Source: Clostridiales bacterium
Lineage (GTDB): Bacteria > Bacillota > Clostridia > Christensenellales > Aristaeellaceae
DNA: 64,000 nt
NCBI GenBank assembly: GCA_015056125.1
Contig: SVGW01000001.1
Location: 1 to 64,000 of the forward strand
Direction of reading: 5' to 3'
Each line of letters begins with the position of its first letter. Positions within the stretch are counted from its first letter, which is position 1. This document shows positions 42,801 to 51,127 of the stretch, piece after piece. The position numbers were made by a program, and so were the translations under genes. The notes under the pieces are model-generated. The model saw only the letters and a program-made list of their open reading frames with translations. It made no database searches and was not told the origin of the DNA.

Positions 42801-44528
42801 TTACAGCTTGCACTCCAGCTTGGCAAGTTCGTCCACCACGTAGTTGTATACGAAGTCCACCGCTTCGTCCACGGGCTTCTTTTCCTGCATGGACTTATCC
42901 CGGGCGGAGATTTCGATGGTGCCGTTTTTCAGGCCCTTGGGGCTGATCACGATGCGAACGGGCACGCCGAACAGGTCTGCATCGGAGAACATTACGCCCG
43001 CGCTCACAGGCCGGTCGTCCCAGAGCACTTCCACGCCCTTTTGAGTAAGCTCATCATAAATCTTTTGGCTCATGGCGGCTACATCCGCGTCATCCGCCCG
43101 GAGGGAGCAGATCTGCACATGCCAGGGAGCGATGGAAATGGGCCAGATGGGGCCGTAATCATCCCGGTGCGCTTCGCACACGGAGGCAGCCAGACGGCCT
43201 ACGCCAATGCCGTAGCAGCCCATGATGGGGTTCTTAAGGGTTCCGTCCTGGGCCACATAGGTCATGCCCATGGATTCGGTATACTTGGTGCCCAGCTGGA
43301 AGATATTGCCCACTTCAATGCCCCGGGAGGTGTAGATGCTGGGCTTGCCGCACACGGGGCAGATGCCGCCGTCATAGGCCTTGGCCACGTCCACATATTC
43401 CACCTTGCCCATTTCCCTTTCAATATTGAAGCCGGTGTAATGCATATCGGCTTCGTTGGCGCCGGTGGCAAACCAGTTGATGCCCTTCAGGGAAGCATCG
43501 TATACCACCCGCACGTCCTTGGGCAGGCCCTTGGGGCCGATAAAGCCGGCAGCGAGGCCGCATTCGGGGGTGATTTCGGCGGCGTGGATTTCCGCCTTCA
43601 GATAATTGCGCAGCTTGGTTTCATTAATATCCAGATCGCCCCGGAGGAAGGCCACCACGTATTTATCCGTGAGGTTTTCCTGATAGACCACGGCTTTGCA
43701 GGTGGCGGTGGGGGCGATTTTGAGGAAAGCGCACAGATCTTCGATGGTTTTCACATTGGGGGTAGCCACCTTTTCAAGCTCAGCCACTTCGCCCGCTTCG
43801 TTTTTCACGATGCAGGGGGCGGCTTCCATATTGGCGCGATAGTCGCAATCGTGGCAGAGCACGATGGTATCCTCGCCCACGGCGGTGAGCAACATATATT
43901 CGTGGGATACCTTGCCGCCCATCATGCCGCTGTCGGAGGCCACGGCCACTACTTCCGGCACGCCGGCCCGGGCAAAGATGCGGTTGTAGGCATCGTAGCA
44001 GATCTGATAGTAGCGTTCCAGATCTTCCTGGGAGGTGTGGAAGGAATAAGCGTCCTTCATGGTGAATTCCCGCACCCGGATCAGGCCGCCGCGGCAGCGG
44101 GGCTCGTCGCGGAACTTGGTCTGGATCTGATAGATCATGAAGGGATACTGGGTGTAGCTGTCGGCCACGTCCCGCACGAAATGCACGGAGGCTTCTTCAT
44201 GGGTCATACCCAGCACCATATCGGCACCGGAGCGATCCTGGAAGCGGAGCAGCTCGGAGCCAATGGAATCAAAGCGGCCGGATTCCTGCCAAAGGGTGGC
44301 GGGCATGGCCACGGGGAAGAGCAGCTCCTGGCCATCGATGCGGTTCATTTCCTCGCGGATGATCTTTTCGATCTTGGAGGTGATGCGCTTGGTGACGGGG
44401 AAGAGGGTGAAAATACCATTGCCCACGGCCTTGATATAGCCGCCGCGCATCATCAGCGCCTGGGAAGCGATCTGGCAATCGGCGGGGGTTTCCTTATAGC
44501 GCTTGGATACGAGATTTTTTACCTTCAT
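42801..44528 (-). CDS. proS: Prolyl-tRNA synthetase (bacterial type)
   Basis: This 575-residue class II synthetase charges tRNA-Pro. Motif 2 is in FRDEPRCRGGLIRVREF, motif 3 in GCYGIGVGRL, and about 170 residues between them form the bacterial editing (INS) insertion. The C-terminal anticodon-binding domain ends with DEAVDFVYNYVV. The ATG at 44528 (MKVKNLVSKRYKE) matches family starts; AAAGGAG lies about 12 bases upstream. Expression is controlled by a T-box leader. Confidence 0.96.
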   Translation of the reverse strand: MKVKNLVSKRYKETPADCQIASQALMMRGGYIKAVGNGIFTLFPVTKRITSKIEKIIREEMNRIDGQELLFPVAMPATLWQESGRFDSIGSELLRFQDRSGADMVLGMTHEEASVHFVRDVADSYTQYPFMIYQIQTKFRDEPRCRGGLIRVREFTMKDAYSFHTSQEDLERYYQICYDAYNRIFARAGVPEVVAVASDSGMMGGKVSHEYMLLTAVGEDTIVLCHDCDYRANMEAAPCIVKNEAGEVAELEKVATPNVKTIEDLCAFLKIAPTATCKAVVYQENLTDKYVVAFLRGDLDINETKLRNYLKAEIHAAEITPECGLAAGFIGPKGLPKDVRVVYDASLKGINWFATGANEADMHYTGFNIEREMGKVEYVDVAKAYDGGICPVCGKPSIYTSRGIEVGNIFQLGTKYTESMGMTYVAQDGTLKNPIMGCYGIGVGRLAASVCEAHRDDYGPIWPISIAPWHVQICSLRADDADVAAMSQKIYDELTQKGVEVLWDDRPVSAGVMFSDADLFGVPVRIVISPKGLKNGTIEISARDKSMQEKKPVDEAVDFVYNYVVDELAKLECKL

Positions 44529-44559
44529 GGGGAAAGTCACTCCTTTTATCATTTTGGGA

Positions 44560-44776
44560 AGAAAAAAGCCCCGCCCCTTTGCAGGGGCGAAGCCATAACT
44601 TCGCGGTACCACCTTGCTTCAACGCAGCATGCGTCCTTTGCCTGCCCTGTATCGGGAGCAGCCCGGCGATGATTAATCGCGGACGCACGGGCGGGGAACC
44701 GGCCATTGCGCGCTTTCAGCCAAGGCGCGCTCTCTTTTTGCGGCGGGCATTTTCCCATGCAAAGCCTGTGGAGTTG
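44560..44776 (-). promoter_or_regulatory. T-box riboswitch of proS
   Basis: On the minus strand the leader contains AAGGTGGTACCGCG (44615-44602), the conserved T-box antiterminator sequence that pairs with the uncharged tRNA acceptor end. A GC-rich terminator stem (GCTTCGCCCC with GGGGCGGGGC) and a TTTTTT tract follow. The 5' half folds into the long stem I. It should raise proS expression when uncharged tRNA-Pro accumulates. The proline specifier codon was not located with certainty. Confidence 0.9.
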
Positions 44777-44781
44777 AGAGC

Positions 44782-44810
44782 ATTATACAGGATTTTGATA
44801 GAAAATGCAA
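44782..44810 (-). promoter_or_regulatory. Promoter of the proS T-box leader
   Basis: Minus strand TTGCAT (44810-44805), 17-nt spacer, TATAAT (44787-44782). Confidence 0.75.
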
Positions 44811-44834
44811 GGCTTTTGCGGAAAAAGCGGTTGC

Positions 44835-46499
44835 TCAGCCCAGATCCACGATAATGGGCAGGATCATGGGGTTGCGCTTGATCTTTTCATAGATGAAGCG
44901 GTGAAGTTCATCCTTGATGCGGTTTTTGATGCTGGGCCAGTCGCTGCCCTCAATACGGCCGTAGGAAGCGATGATGGTGCGCACCACATCCCGGGTGGAC
45001 TCAATGATATCCTCGTTTTCGCGCACATACACAAAGCCACGGGAGATCACATCCGGGCCGGAGACCAATACGCCGTTGGTGCGGTCAAAGGCCATGGCCA
45101 CGATAATCAGGCCATCCTGGGAAAGATGCTTGCGGTCGCGGAGCACCACATTGCCCACGTCGCCAATGCCAAGGCCGTCTACCAGCACTTCGCCCACCGG
45201 CACGGTGCCGGCGATGGAGAGGGCGTCCTGGCTCATTTCAATTACCTGGCCGCTGACGGGGAGCACGATATTCTGGCGCTCCATGCCCAGGGTTTCGGCC
45301 AGCTCGGCGTGCTGCCAGAGCATCCGGTATTCACCGTGCACAGGGATGAAATACTTGGGGCGCACCAAAGTATGCATCAATTTGATTTCTTCCTGGCAGG
45401 CGTGGCCGGATACGTGCACTTCGGCCATGGCTTCGTAGATCACTTCCGCGCCGCAGCGATAGAGCTGGTTGATTACCCGGGAAACGAATTTCTCGTTGCC
45501 GGGGATGGGGGTAGCGGAAATGATCACCTTATCGCTGGGCTTGATCTGCAATTTCCGATGCTCGGAGAAAGCCATGCGGGTCAGGCCGCTCATGGGTTCG
45601 CCCTGGCTGCCGGTGGTGAGAATGAGAAGCTCATCATCCCGGTAGCTATCCAGGTCGTCCACTTCCAGGAGATAATCGTCTGGAATGGTGAGCTCGCCCA
45701 ATTGCATGGCCACCCGGCTTACGGCGATCATGCTGCGGCCGATAAAGCACACCTTCCGGCCAAAGCGGATGGCGCTGTCGATCACCTGCTGGAGCCTGTT
45801 GATATTGCTGGCGAACATGGCCACGATCACCCGGCCCTGGGCATTGCGGAACTGATTGATGAAGGTTTCGCCGATCTTGCGTTCGCTCATGGTGTAGCCG
45901 GGGCGCTCGATATTGGTGCTTTCGCACATCAGCGCCAGCACGCCGGCATCGCCCAGCGCGGCCAAGGCGCTTAAATCGGTCACTTCGCCGTCCACGGGGG
46001 TATAGTCGATTTTAAAGTCGCCGGAATGCACCACCGTGCCGGCAGGGCAGGTGATGGCCAGGGCGCAGGCGCCGGAGATGGAGTGGTTCACCTTGATGAA
46101 TTTCACGGTGAACTGGCCGATCTGCACCTCGTCCCGGGGCATGACGGAATTGAAGGGAATGCCGTTTACCCGGTGCTCTCTCAGCTTGATATCAATCAGC
46201 GCCAGGGTGAGCCGGGTGCCCCAGATGGGGGCGGGCACCTGCTGCAGGATATAGGGGGTGGCGCCGATATGGTCTTCGTGGCCGTGGGTGAACACATAAC
46301 CCCGTACCCGATCTTTATTGGCCACCAGGTAGGAGGCGTCCGGGATCACCAGATCGATGCCCAGCATATCCTCCTTGGGGAAGATGGAGCCGCAGTCCAC
46401 CACCAGAATGTCGTCTTCATATTCAAAGGCGGTCATGTTCTTGCCAATTTCATCTACACCGCCCAGCGGGATAATACGAAGCTTAGGGGATTGAGCCAT
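44835..46499 (-). CDS. rnj: Ribonuclease J
   Basis: This 554-residue metallo-beta-lactamase/beta-CASP nuclease has 5' exonuclease and endonuclease activity in mRNA decay and rRNA maturation. The metal motif THGHEDH is at residues 71-77; the later SGDFKID aspartate, TTGSQGEPM and VSGHACQEEIKLM beta-CASP motifs are present, then a C-terminal domain. The start ATG 46499 (MAQSPKLRIIPLGG) has AAAGGAGG seven bases upstream; an ATG six codons earlier lacks a ribosome site. It is monocistronic. Confidence 0.95.
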   Translation of the reverse strand: MAQSPKLRIIPLGGVDEIGKNMTAFEYEDDILVVDCGSIFPKEDMLGIDLVIPDASYLVANKDRVRGYVFTHGHEDHIGATPYILQQVPAPIWGTRLTLALIDIKLREHRVNGIPFNSVMPRDEVQIGQFTVKFIKVNHSISGACALAITCPAGTVVHSGDFKIDYTPVDGEVTDLSALAALGDAGVLALMCESTNIERPGYTMSERKIGETFINQFRNAQGRVIVAMFASNINRLQQVIDSAIRFGRKVCFIGRSMIAVSRVAMQLGELTIPDDYLLEVDDLDSYRDDELLILTTGSQGEPMSGLTRMAFSEHRKLQIKPSDKVIISATPIPGNEKFVSRVINQLYRCGAEVIYEAMAEVHVSGHACQEEIKLMHTLVRPKYFIPVHGEYRMLWQHAELAETLGMERQNIVLPVSGQVIEMSQDALSIAGTVPVGEVLVDGLGIGDVGNVVLRDRKHLSQDGLIIVAMAFDRTNGVLVSGPDVISRGFVYVRENEDIIESTRDVVRTIIASYGRIEGSDWPSIKNRIKDELHRFIYEKIKRNPMILPIIVDLG

Positions 46500-46898
46500 C
46501 AATAATCCTCCTTTCATGAGGGGAAAATTTTACACAAAGAAAACGATTTGTGCCATCGTATTGGATTTTGATTTTGGATGGGAAACCGTAGGTTTATATA
46601 ACCGAAAAGCAGATCACCATTCTTTATGTATTATAGCATAATCTTTTCTGAATTACCAGCATAAGATTTTGACAAATTCCCGGTTTCATTCTCGGTCAAA
46701 TCAAATAAATTGCACAAATGATGGAACGAAACCGGCCATTCTGAACATCGACATGAGGAAACTGGCAAAGGAAAAGGGCATGGGCAGGAAACGAAAAAAG
46801 TTTACGAAAGCTGCCGTTGTCCAGATGATCAGGATGTGATATAATCAATAAATCGGAGGCCTCTCCAAAAAGGGCCTGACGGAAGGGAGAGTAATCAA
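46500..46898. other. Divergent intergenic region, RNase J / dipeptidase
   Basis: This ~400-bp AT-rich space holds no gene that I can support. Minus strand: an extended -10 box TGCTATAAT (46638-46630) for RNase J with a long leader. Plus strand: the dipeptidase promoter at 46817-46845. A CGGTTTC/GAAACCG pair about 45 bases apart lies near 46680-46735 but is not convincing as structure. Confidence 0.5.
46817..46845 (+). promoter_or_regulatory. Promoter of the dipeptidase-rlmH operon
   Basis: TTGTCC at 46817-46822, 17-nt spacer, TATAAT at 46840-46845. In the short leader CTCTCC (46861-46866) can pair with GGGAGAG (46885-46891), which includes the ribosome site. Confidence 0.65.
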
Positions 46899-47804
46899 GT
46901 GATTCTTTGCGATACGCATGCAGATACGCTTTATAGCTGGGCGATGCGCCCGGATGCTCCTAAAGATGTGGACCTGGAAAAGCTGCAAAAAGGCCATGTG
47001 AATGTGCAAACCATGGCGCTCTACGTGGGCGGTAGCCCGGAAATTGATCAAATCCGGGTGGTTTTTGATAAAATGGAAATGGCCAAGGAAAAACTGGTGC
47101 AGGAAGGATGGAAGCAGCTTTCCGATTATCGGGACGCTTCTGAAAATGAATCTGCTTTTGTGCTTTCTGTGGAAGGGTGCGATCTTTTGCAAAAGGACCT
47201 TTCCCTTTTGGAAAAATGGCGGCGCATGGGAGTGCGCATGGCGGCGCTCACCTGGAATTATGAAAACAGCGTGGCCACTCCTGCCAGCGTGGGTCCTGAT
47301 CAGCCCTTGAAGCCCTTTGGACGGGAAGCGGTGAAGGAAATGGTGAATCTTGGCATTGCGGTGGATACCTCCCATCTCAATGTGCGCGGATTCTATGATC
47401 TTTTGGATATGGGCGTAAAGCCCCTGGCCTCCCATTCCTGCTGCACGGCTCTTTGCAATCATAAGAGAAATCTGACCGATGATCAGCTTCGGGATCTGTT
47501 TCAGATGGGCGGCTATGTGGGGGTGAATTTCTATCCTCATTTCCTGCGGCAGGGAGGAAATGCCGGCATCGAAGATGTGTGCGATCATGTGATGCATATG
47601 ATTTCTCTGGGCGGCGAGGATTACGTGGGCTTCGGCTCCGATTTTGACGGGATTGAGGTAAAGCCGGAGGGGCTCTGCGGCCCCCAGGATTTTCCCGCCC
47701 TGCTCTTGGCACTGAAGGCCCGCGGCCTTTCGGACGCTCAACTGGAAAAAATCGCCGGAAAAAACCTGCTGAATTATTATGACCGGATCGATCCCAGGGT
47801 ATGA
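46899..47804 (+). CDS. Membrane dipeptidase family (M19) peptidase
   Basis: This 301-residue zinc enzyme of the renal-dipeptidase family cleaves dipeptides, often with a D-residue. DTHADT (D5, H7, D9) supplies the first metal motif; SVEG with the bridging glutamate, DTSHL, SHSCC and GFGSDFDG follow, so the active site is intact. No signal peptide; it is probably cytosolic. The start is a GTG at 46899 with GGAAGGGAGA upstream. It opens a six-gene operon. Confidence 0.9.
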   Translation: MILCDTHADTLYSWAMRPDAPKDVDLEKLQKGHVNVQTMALYVGGSPEIDQIRVVFDKMEMAKEKLVQEGWKQLSDYRDASENESAFVLSVEGCDLLQKDLSLLEKWRRMGVRMAALTWNYENSVATPASVGPDQPLKPFGREAVKEMVNLGIAVDTSHLNVRGFYDLLDMGVKPLASHSCCTALCNHKRNLTDDQLRDLFQMGGYVGVNFYPHFLRQGGNAGIEDVCDHVMHMISLGGEDYVGFGSDFDGIEVKPEGLCGPQDFPALLLALKARGLSDAQLEKIAGKNLLNYYDRIDPRV

Positions 47805-47818
47805 GGAGGAATTTACAA

Positions 47819-48511
47819 ATGCTTGGCATCATTGGCGCCATGGATATGGAAGTGGAGAATCTTCGCCGGGAAATGCAGAATGTGACGGAGAAAACGGTGG
47901 GGTTCACCAAGTTTTATCAGGGGGAGCTCTTTGGCATGCCCGTATGTTTAGCCCGGTGCGGCATCGGTAAGGTGCACGCCGCCCTGTGTGCGCAGGCGAT
48001 GATTCTGGAATATTCCATTGACGCCATGCTCAATATCGGCGTAGCCGGGGCATTGATGGAACAGCTTCAGATCGCCCAGATTGTGGTAGCTAAAAGCGCC
48101 GTGCAGCATGATATCGATACCACCCCCTTTGGCGATCCTTTGGGCATGATTTCCGGCCCCAATATCGTGCATATTCCCTGCGATGAAAGGCTTACCGCCC
48201 TGCTGGAACAGGCGGCGGATCGGGCGGGGGTTGCCCATATCTGCGCTGCCGTGGCCACGGGGGATCAATTTATTGCCAAGCTGGAAAAGAAAGATTTTCT
48301 GGCGCAGCAATTTGGCGCCGGGGCCTGCGATATGGAGGGCGGGGCCATTGCCCAGTGCTGCTATGAAATGAAGATTCCCTATGCTGCCTGCCGGGCCATT
48401 TCCGATACCCGCACAGGGGATGAGCAGGAATACCTGGTGAAGGCCAAGGAAGCTTGCCGGGCGGAGGAAAAGCTGCTTCGCTGCTTTGCCGCCCTTTATA
48501 CGAAAGCATAA
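47819..48511 (+). CDS. mtnN: MTA/SAH nucleosidase
   Basis: This 230-residue enzyme cleaves 5'-methylthioadenosine and S-adenosylhomocysteine to adenine and a thioribose product, recycling the by-products of methylation. IGAMDMEVENL with E11, NIGVAGAL, CDMEGGAIAQ with the substrate glutamate, and ISDTRTG with the catalytic aspartate are diagnostic. ATG 47819 follows AGGAGG, 14 bases after the dipeptidase stop. Confidence 0.93.
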   Translation: MLGIIGAMDMEVENLRREMQNVTEKTVGFTKFYQGELFGMPVCLARCGIGKVHAALCAQAMILEYSIDAMLNIGVAGALMEQLQIAQIVVAKSAVQHDIDTTPFGDPLGMISGPNIVHIPCDERLTALLEQAADRAGVAHICAAVATGDQFIAKLEKKDFLAQQFGAGACDMEGGAIAQCCYEMKIPYAACRAISDTRTGDEQEYLVKAKEACRAEEKLLRCFAALYTKA

Positions 48512-48523
48512 GGAGCGGAAAAA

Positions 48524-48979
48524 ATGGATAAATGGGATCAGCGATTTATGGAAATGTCCTACCTGGTGGCTACCTGGTCCAGCTGTGTACGCCGCAGCAT
48601 TGGCTGCGTGATCGTGAAGGATAAGCGCATTATGACCACGGGCTACAATGGCGCTCCTGCCGGCATGAAGACCTGTAAAGAAAAAGGGGAGTGTATGCGG
48701 ATCAAGCTGGGCATTCCCAGCGGCCAGCGGGCAGAGCTTTGCTATGCCGCCCATGCTGAGCAAAATGCCATTATTCAGGCGGCCAAGCTGGGTATTTCCA
48801 TTGACGGCGCTACGCTCTATTGCACCCATCAGCCTTGCTCCACCTGCGCCCGCATCATATGCAATTCGGGCATCAAGCGGGTGGTGTATGAGCAGGGATA
48901 TCCCGATGATTTTTCTTTGGAAATTTTCAAGGAAACGGGCGTAAAGCTGGAAAAATTCTCCCGGGAAGAAGAAAAATAA
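48524..48979 (+). CDS. comEB: dCMP deaminase
   Basis: This 151-residue zinc enzyme deaminates dCMP to dUMP for thymidylate synthesis. The zinc site is HAE at 77-79 with C105 and C108 (PCSTCAR). TGYNGAPAGMKTC is typical of the dCMP deaminase/ComEB family. It could also be called a ComE operon protein 2 homologue, though no competence genes are near. AAGGAG precedes the ATG. Confidence 0.92.
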   Translation: MDKWDQRFMEMSYLVATWSSCVRRSIGCVIVKDKRIMTTGYNGAPAGMKTCKEKGECMRIKLGIPSGQRAELCYAAHAEQNAIIQAAKLGISIDGATLYCTHQPCSTCARIICNSGIKRVVYEQGYPDDFSLEIFKETGVKLEKFSREEEK

Positions 48980-49000
48980 CCACGAAGGAGGCTTAAACGT

Positions 49001-49954
49001 ATGAAGCGTATATTATCCGCATTGCTGATGGCAGCGCTGCTGCTATCCTGCAGCATGATGACTGCCTGGGCAGAGGACCCTGCTCCCATTCCCGTAATTC
49101 CTGAGGAGGAAATTACGCCCACGCCCAAAGGCATCCATCATTATATGCTCATCTGTATGGATTCCTGGGATACCAATCCCAATAATCTGGGCCATTCGGA
49201 CGGCCTGGTGCTGGTTTCCGTGGATGAGTATGCCCAGCGGGTGATGCTCACCAGCTTTATCCGGGATATGCTTATTCAGCGCCCGGATGGAAAATTCGGC
49301 CGCATCAATAATATTGTGGGCTATTTCGGCGCCAATCAGGATGGCATTGAGGCGCTGGTTAAAACCATCAATACTCACTTTGATCTGAAAATCGAGGATT
49401 ATATTGTGGTGGATTTCCAGCAGGTGCAGAATATTATTGACGCTGTTGGCGGGGTGGATATCACCATCACGGATAAGGAAGCCCAGTATCTGAAGAATTA
49501 TTCCATCTCCCGTTCTTCCACTACGCCGGCATTGGCCGGCGGCGGCACCTATCATTTTTCCGGCCATGCAGCGGTGATTTATATGCGCATCCGCAAAGTG
49601 GCTAATATCGAAGGGGAAACCCAGGACGTGGGCCGCACCCGCCGCGCCCGGATCGTGCTCACCTCCATCGCCGATTCTCTCAAGGATATCACCTATGAGC
49701 AGGCGGAAAAGCTGCTGGACGTGATTGTGGATAACACCATTTTTACCAGCATGAGCACCAATGATATGCTGGATGCGTTAGATTTGGCGATGGAACTGAA
49801 GGGATCGGAAATTGAGCAAATTCGCATGCCCATCGATGGTTCCTATAAGCCCATGCCCGTGGCCGGGATGGCAACGCAGCAGATTGATTGGCTTGTAAAT
49901 CGGGAGGCACTGCATACCTTCCTGTTGGATAGCTTTGTGGTGGTGGAGGAATAA
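49001..49954 (+). CDS. LytR-CpsA-Psr family protein
   Basis: This 317-residue protein is a membrane-anchored or secreted enzyme that transfers wall polymers to peptidoglycan. Residues 1-24 are a signal or anchor (MKRILSALLMAALLLSCSM, with a Cys). The LCP domain shows SDGLVLVSVDEYAQRVMLTS, FIRDM, and GRTRRARIVL; the conserved Arg and Asp residues that bind the lipid pyrophosphate are present. AAGGAGG precedes the ATG; the HAD gene begins two bases after its stop. Confidence 0.9.
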   Translation: MKRILSALLMAALLLSCSMMTAWAEDPAPIPVIPEEEITPTPKGIHHYMLICMDSWDTNPNNLGHSDGLVLVSVDEYAQRVMLTSFIRDMLIQRPDGKFGRINNIVGYFGANQDGIEALVKTINTHFDLKIEDYIVVDFQQVQNIIDAVGGVDITITDKEAQYLKNYSISRSSTTPALAGGGTYHFSGHAAVIYMRIRKVANIEGETQDVGRTRRARIVLTSIADSLKDITYEQAEKLLDVIVDNTIFTSMSTNDMLDALDLAMELKGSEIEQIRMPIDGSYKPMPVAGMATQQIDWLVNREALHTFLLDSFVVVEE

Positions 49955-49956
49955 AA

Positions 49957-50604
49957 ATGATTCAAGCAGTAATTTTTGATATGGATGGCCTGCTCATGGA
50001 TAGCGAACGGGAAGGGTTGTATGTGATGCAGGATTGCGGCAGGAAGCAGGGCATTGAGCTTCCTTTGGATTTGATCAAGAGCACCCTTGGCACCACCTAT
50101 GCCCATTCCAAGGCGCTGTATAAGAGCCTGTATGGCGACAAGATCGACCCGGAGCAATTGTTTATGGATTTTAAGGCGGGCATGCGGGAATTGGCGGAAA
50201 GGGGCAAGGTGCCCCTGAAAAAGGGCGCCAAGGAGCTGCTGGAATATCTTAACGCCCATCATATTCCCTGCGCTGTGGCTTCTTCCAGCCCGCTGGTCAT
50301 GATTCAACTGTATCTTGGCAAAACGGGAGTGCTGGATCATTTCCAGGCCTTGCTCAGCGGGGACAATGGTTTCCCCTCTAAGCCCGCGCCGGATATGTTT
50401 CTGGGGGCGGCCAAGGCCCTTGATATCGATCCTGCCCTTTGCCTGGTGCTGGAGGATTCGGTAAACGGCGTGAAGGCCGGCCGGAGCGCCGGGATGCAGG
50501 TAGGCATGGTGCCGGATATTTTGCCCTACAAGGAAGAACTAAAGCCTTATTGCGATTATGTGCTCAGCGATCTTGCTGCGGTGATTCCGCTGCTTCAGCG
50601 ATGA
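49957..50604 (+). CDS. HAD family hydrolase (beta-phosphoglucomutase-like)
   Basis: This 215-residue phosphatase or phosphomutase begins with AVIFDMDGLLMDSE, so D8 is the nucleophile and D10 the acid; VASSSP, GFPSKPAPDMFLGAAKAL (lysine) and LVLEDSVNGVKAGRSAGM (second aspartate pair) complete motifs II to IV. It has an alpha-helical cap of the beta-PGM type; the substrate is probably a sugar phosphate. It overlaps rlmH by four bases. Confidence 0.9.
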   Translation: MIQAVIFDMDGLLMDSEREGLYVMQDCGRKQGIELPLDLIKSTLGTTYAHSKALYKSLYGDKIDPEQLFMDFKAGMRELAERGKVPLKKGAKELLEYLNAHHIPCAVASSSPLVMIQLYLGKTGVLDHFQALLSGDNGFPSKPAPDMFLGAAKALDIDPALCLVLEDSVNGVKAGRSAGMQVGMVPDILPYKEELKPYCDYVLSDLAAVIPLLQR

Positions 50605-51077
50605 ACGGGGCCATTGTGTGCGTGGGCCGACTCAGGGAAAAGTATTTTTCCGGTGCTGCGGATGAATATTTAAAAAGGCTTTCCCGATTCGGTAAAATGG
50701 AAGTGGTGGAATTGCCCGATCTGCCCGAACCCCAGAATGCTTCCGATGCCCAGCGGCTTCAGGTGATGGAAAAAGAGGGGGAGCAGATATTATCCCGCAT
50801 CCGTCCCGGCGATCATGTGATTGCCATGTGCATTGACGGCCCTCAGTATTCCAGCGAAGATTTTGCCAGGCGCCTGGCGGAAAATGATATGCGAGGCGGG
50901 CGGCAGGTGTTTGTGATCGGAGGATCCCTGGGCCTTTCCAAGGCTGTAATGAAGCGGGCAGATGAAAAGATTTCTCTTTCAAAAATGACCTTCCCCCATC
51001 AATTGGCCCGGGTGTTGCTGCTGGAGCAAATCTACCGCGCTTGTAAAATCAATGCGGGGGAAAGATATCATAAATAG
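50601..51077 (+). CDS. rlmH: 23S rRNA (pseudouridine-1915-N3)-methyltransferase RlmH
   Basis: This 158-residue SPOUT methyltransferase modifies pseudouridine 1915 in helix 69 of 23S rRNA. VGRLREKYFSGAADEYLKRL, FVIGGSLGLS (the SAM-binding knot) and MTFPHQLARVLLLEQIYRA near the C terminus are diagnostic. The ATG overlaps the preceding stop as ATGA. A strong terminator follows four bases after its stop, closing the operon. Confidence 0.97.
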   Translation: MNGAIVCVGRLREKYFSGAADEYLKRLSRFGKMEVVELPDLPEPQNASDAQRLQVMEKEGEQILSRIRPGDHVIAMCIDGPQYSSEDFARRLAENDMRGGRQVFVIGGSLGLSKAVMKRADEKISLSKMTFPHQLARVLLLEQIYRACKINAGERYHK

Positions 51078-51081
51078 CATA

Positions 51082-51114
51082 AGCGGCTGGCGCAAACTGC
51101 GCCAGCCGCTTTTT
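51082..51114 (+). terminator. Terminator of the dipeptidase-rlmH operon
   Basis: The 13-base arm 51082-51094 pairs perfectly with 51098-51110, followed by TTTT. Confidence 0.9.
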
Positions 51115-51127
51115 GATGGAACAGGAA

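Noticed and set aside
43041..44672. A 543-codon open frame on the plus strand opposite proS.
   Set aside because: It lies antisense to a certain gene in full register and has low-complexity, Gly/His/Ile-rich composition typical of the complement of GC-rich third positions; no ribosome site or known motif.
46500..46898. A small RNA gene in the long divergent space before the dipeptidase gene.
   Set aside because: I could not find a promoter-terminator pair or a stable fold; the region is explained by two promoters and leaders.
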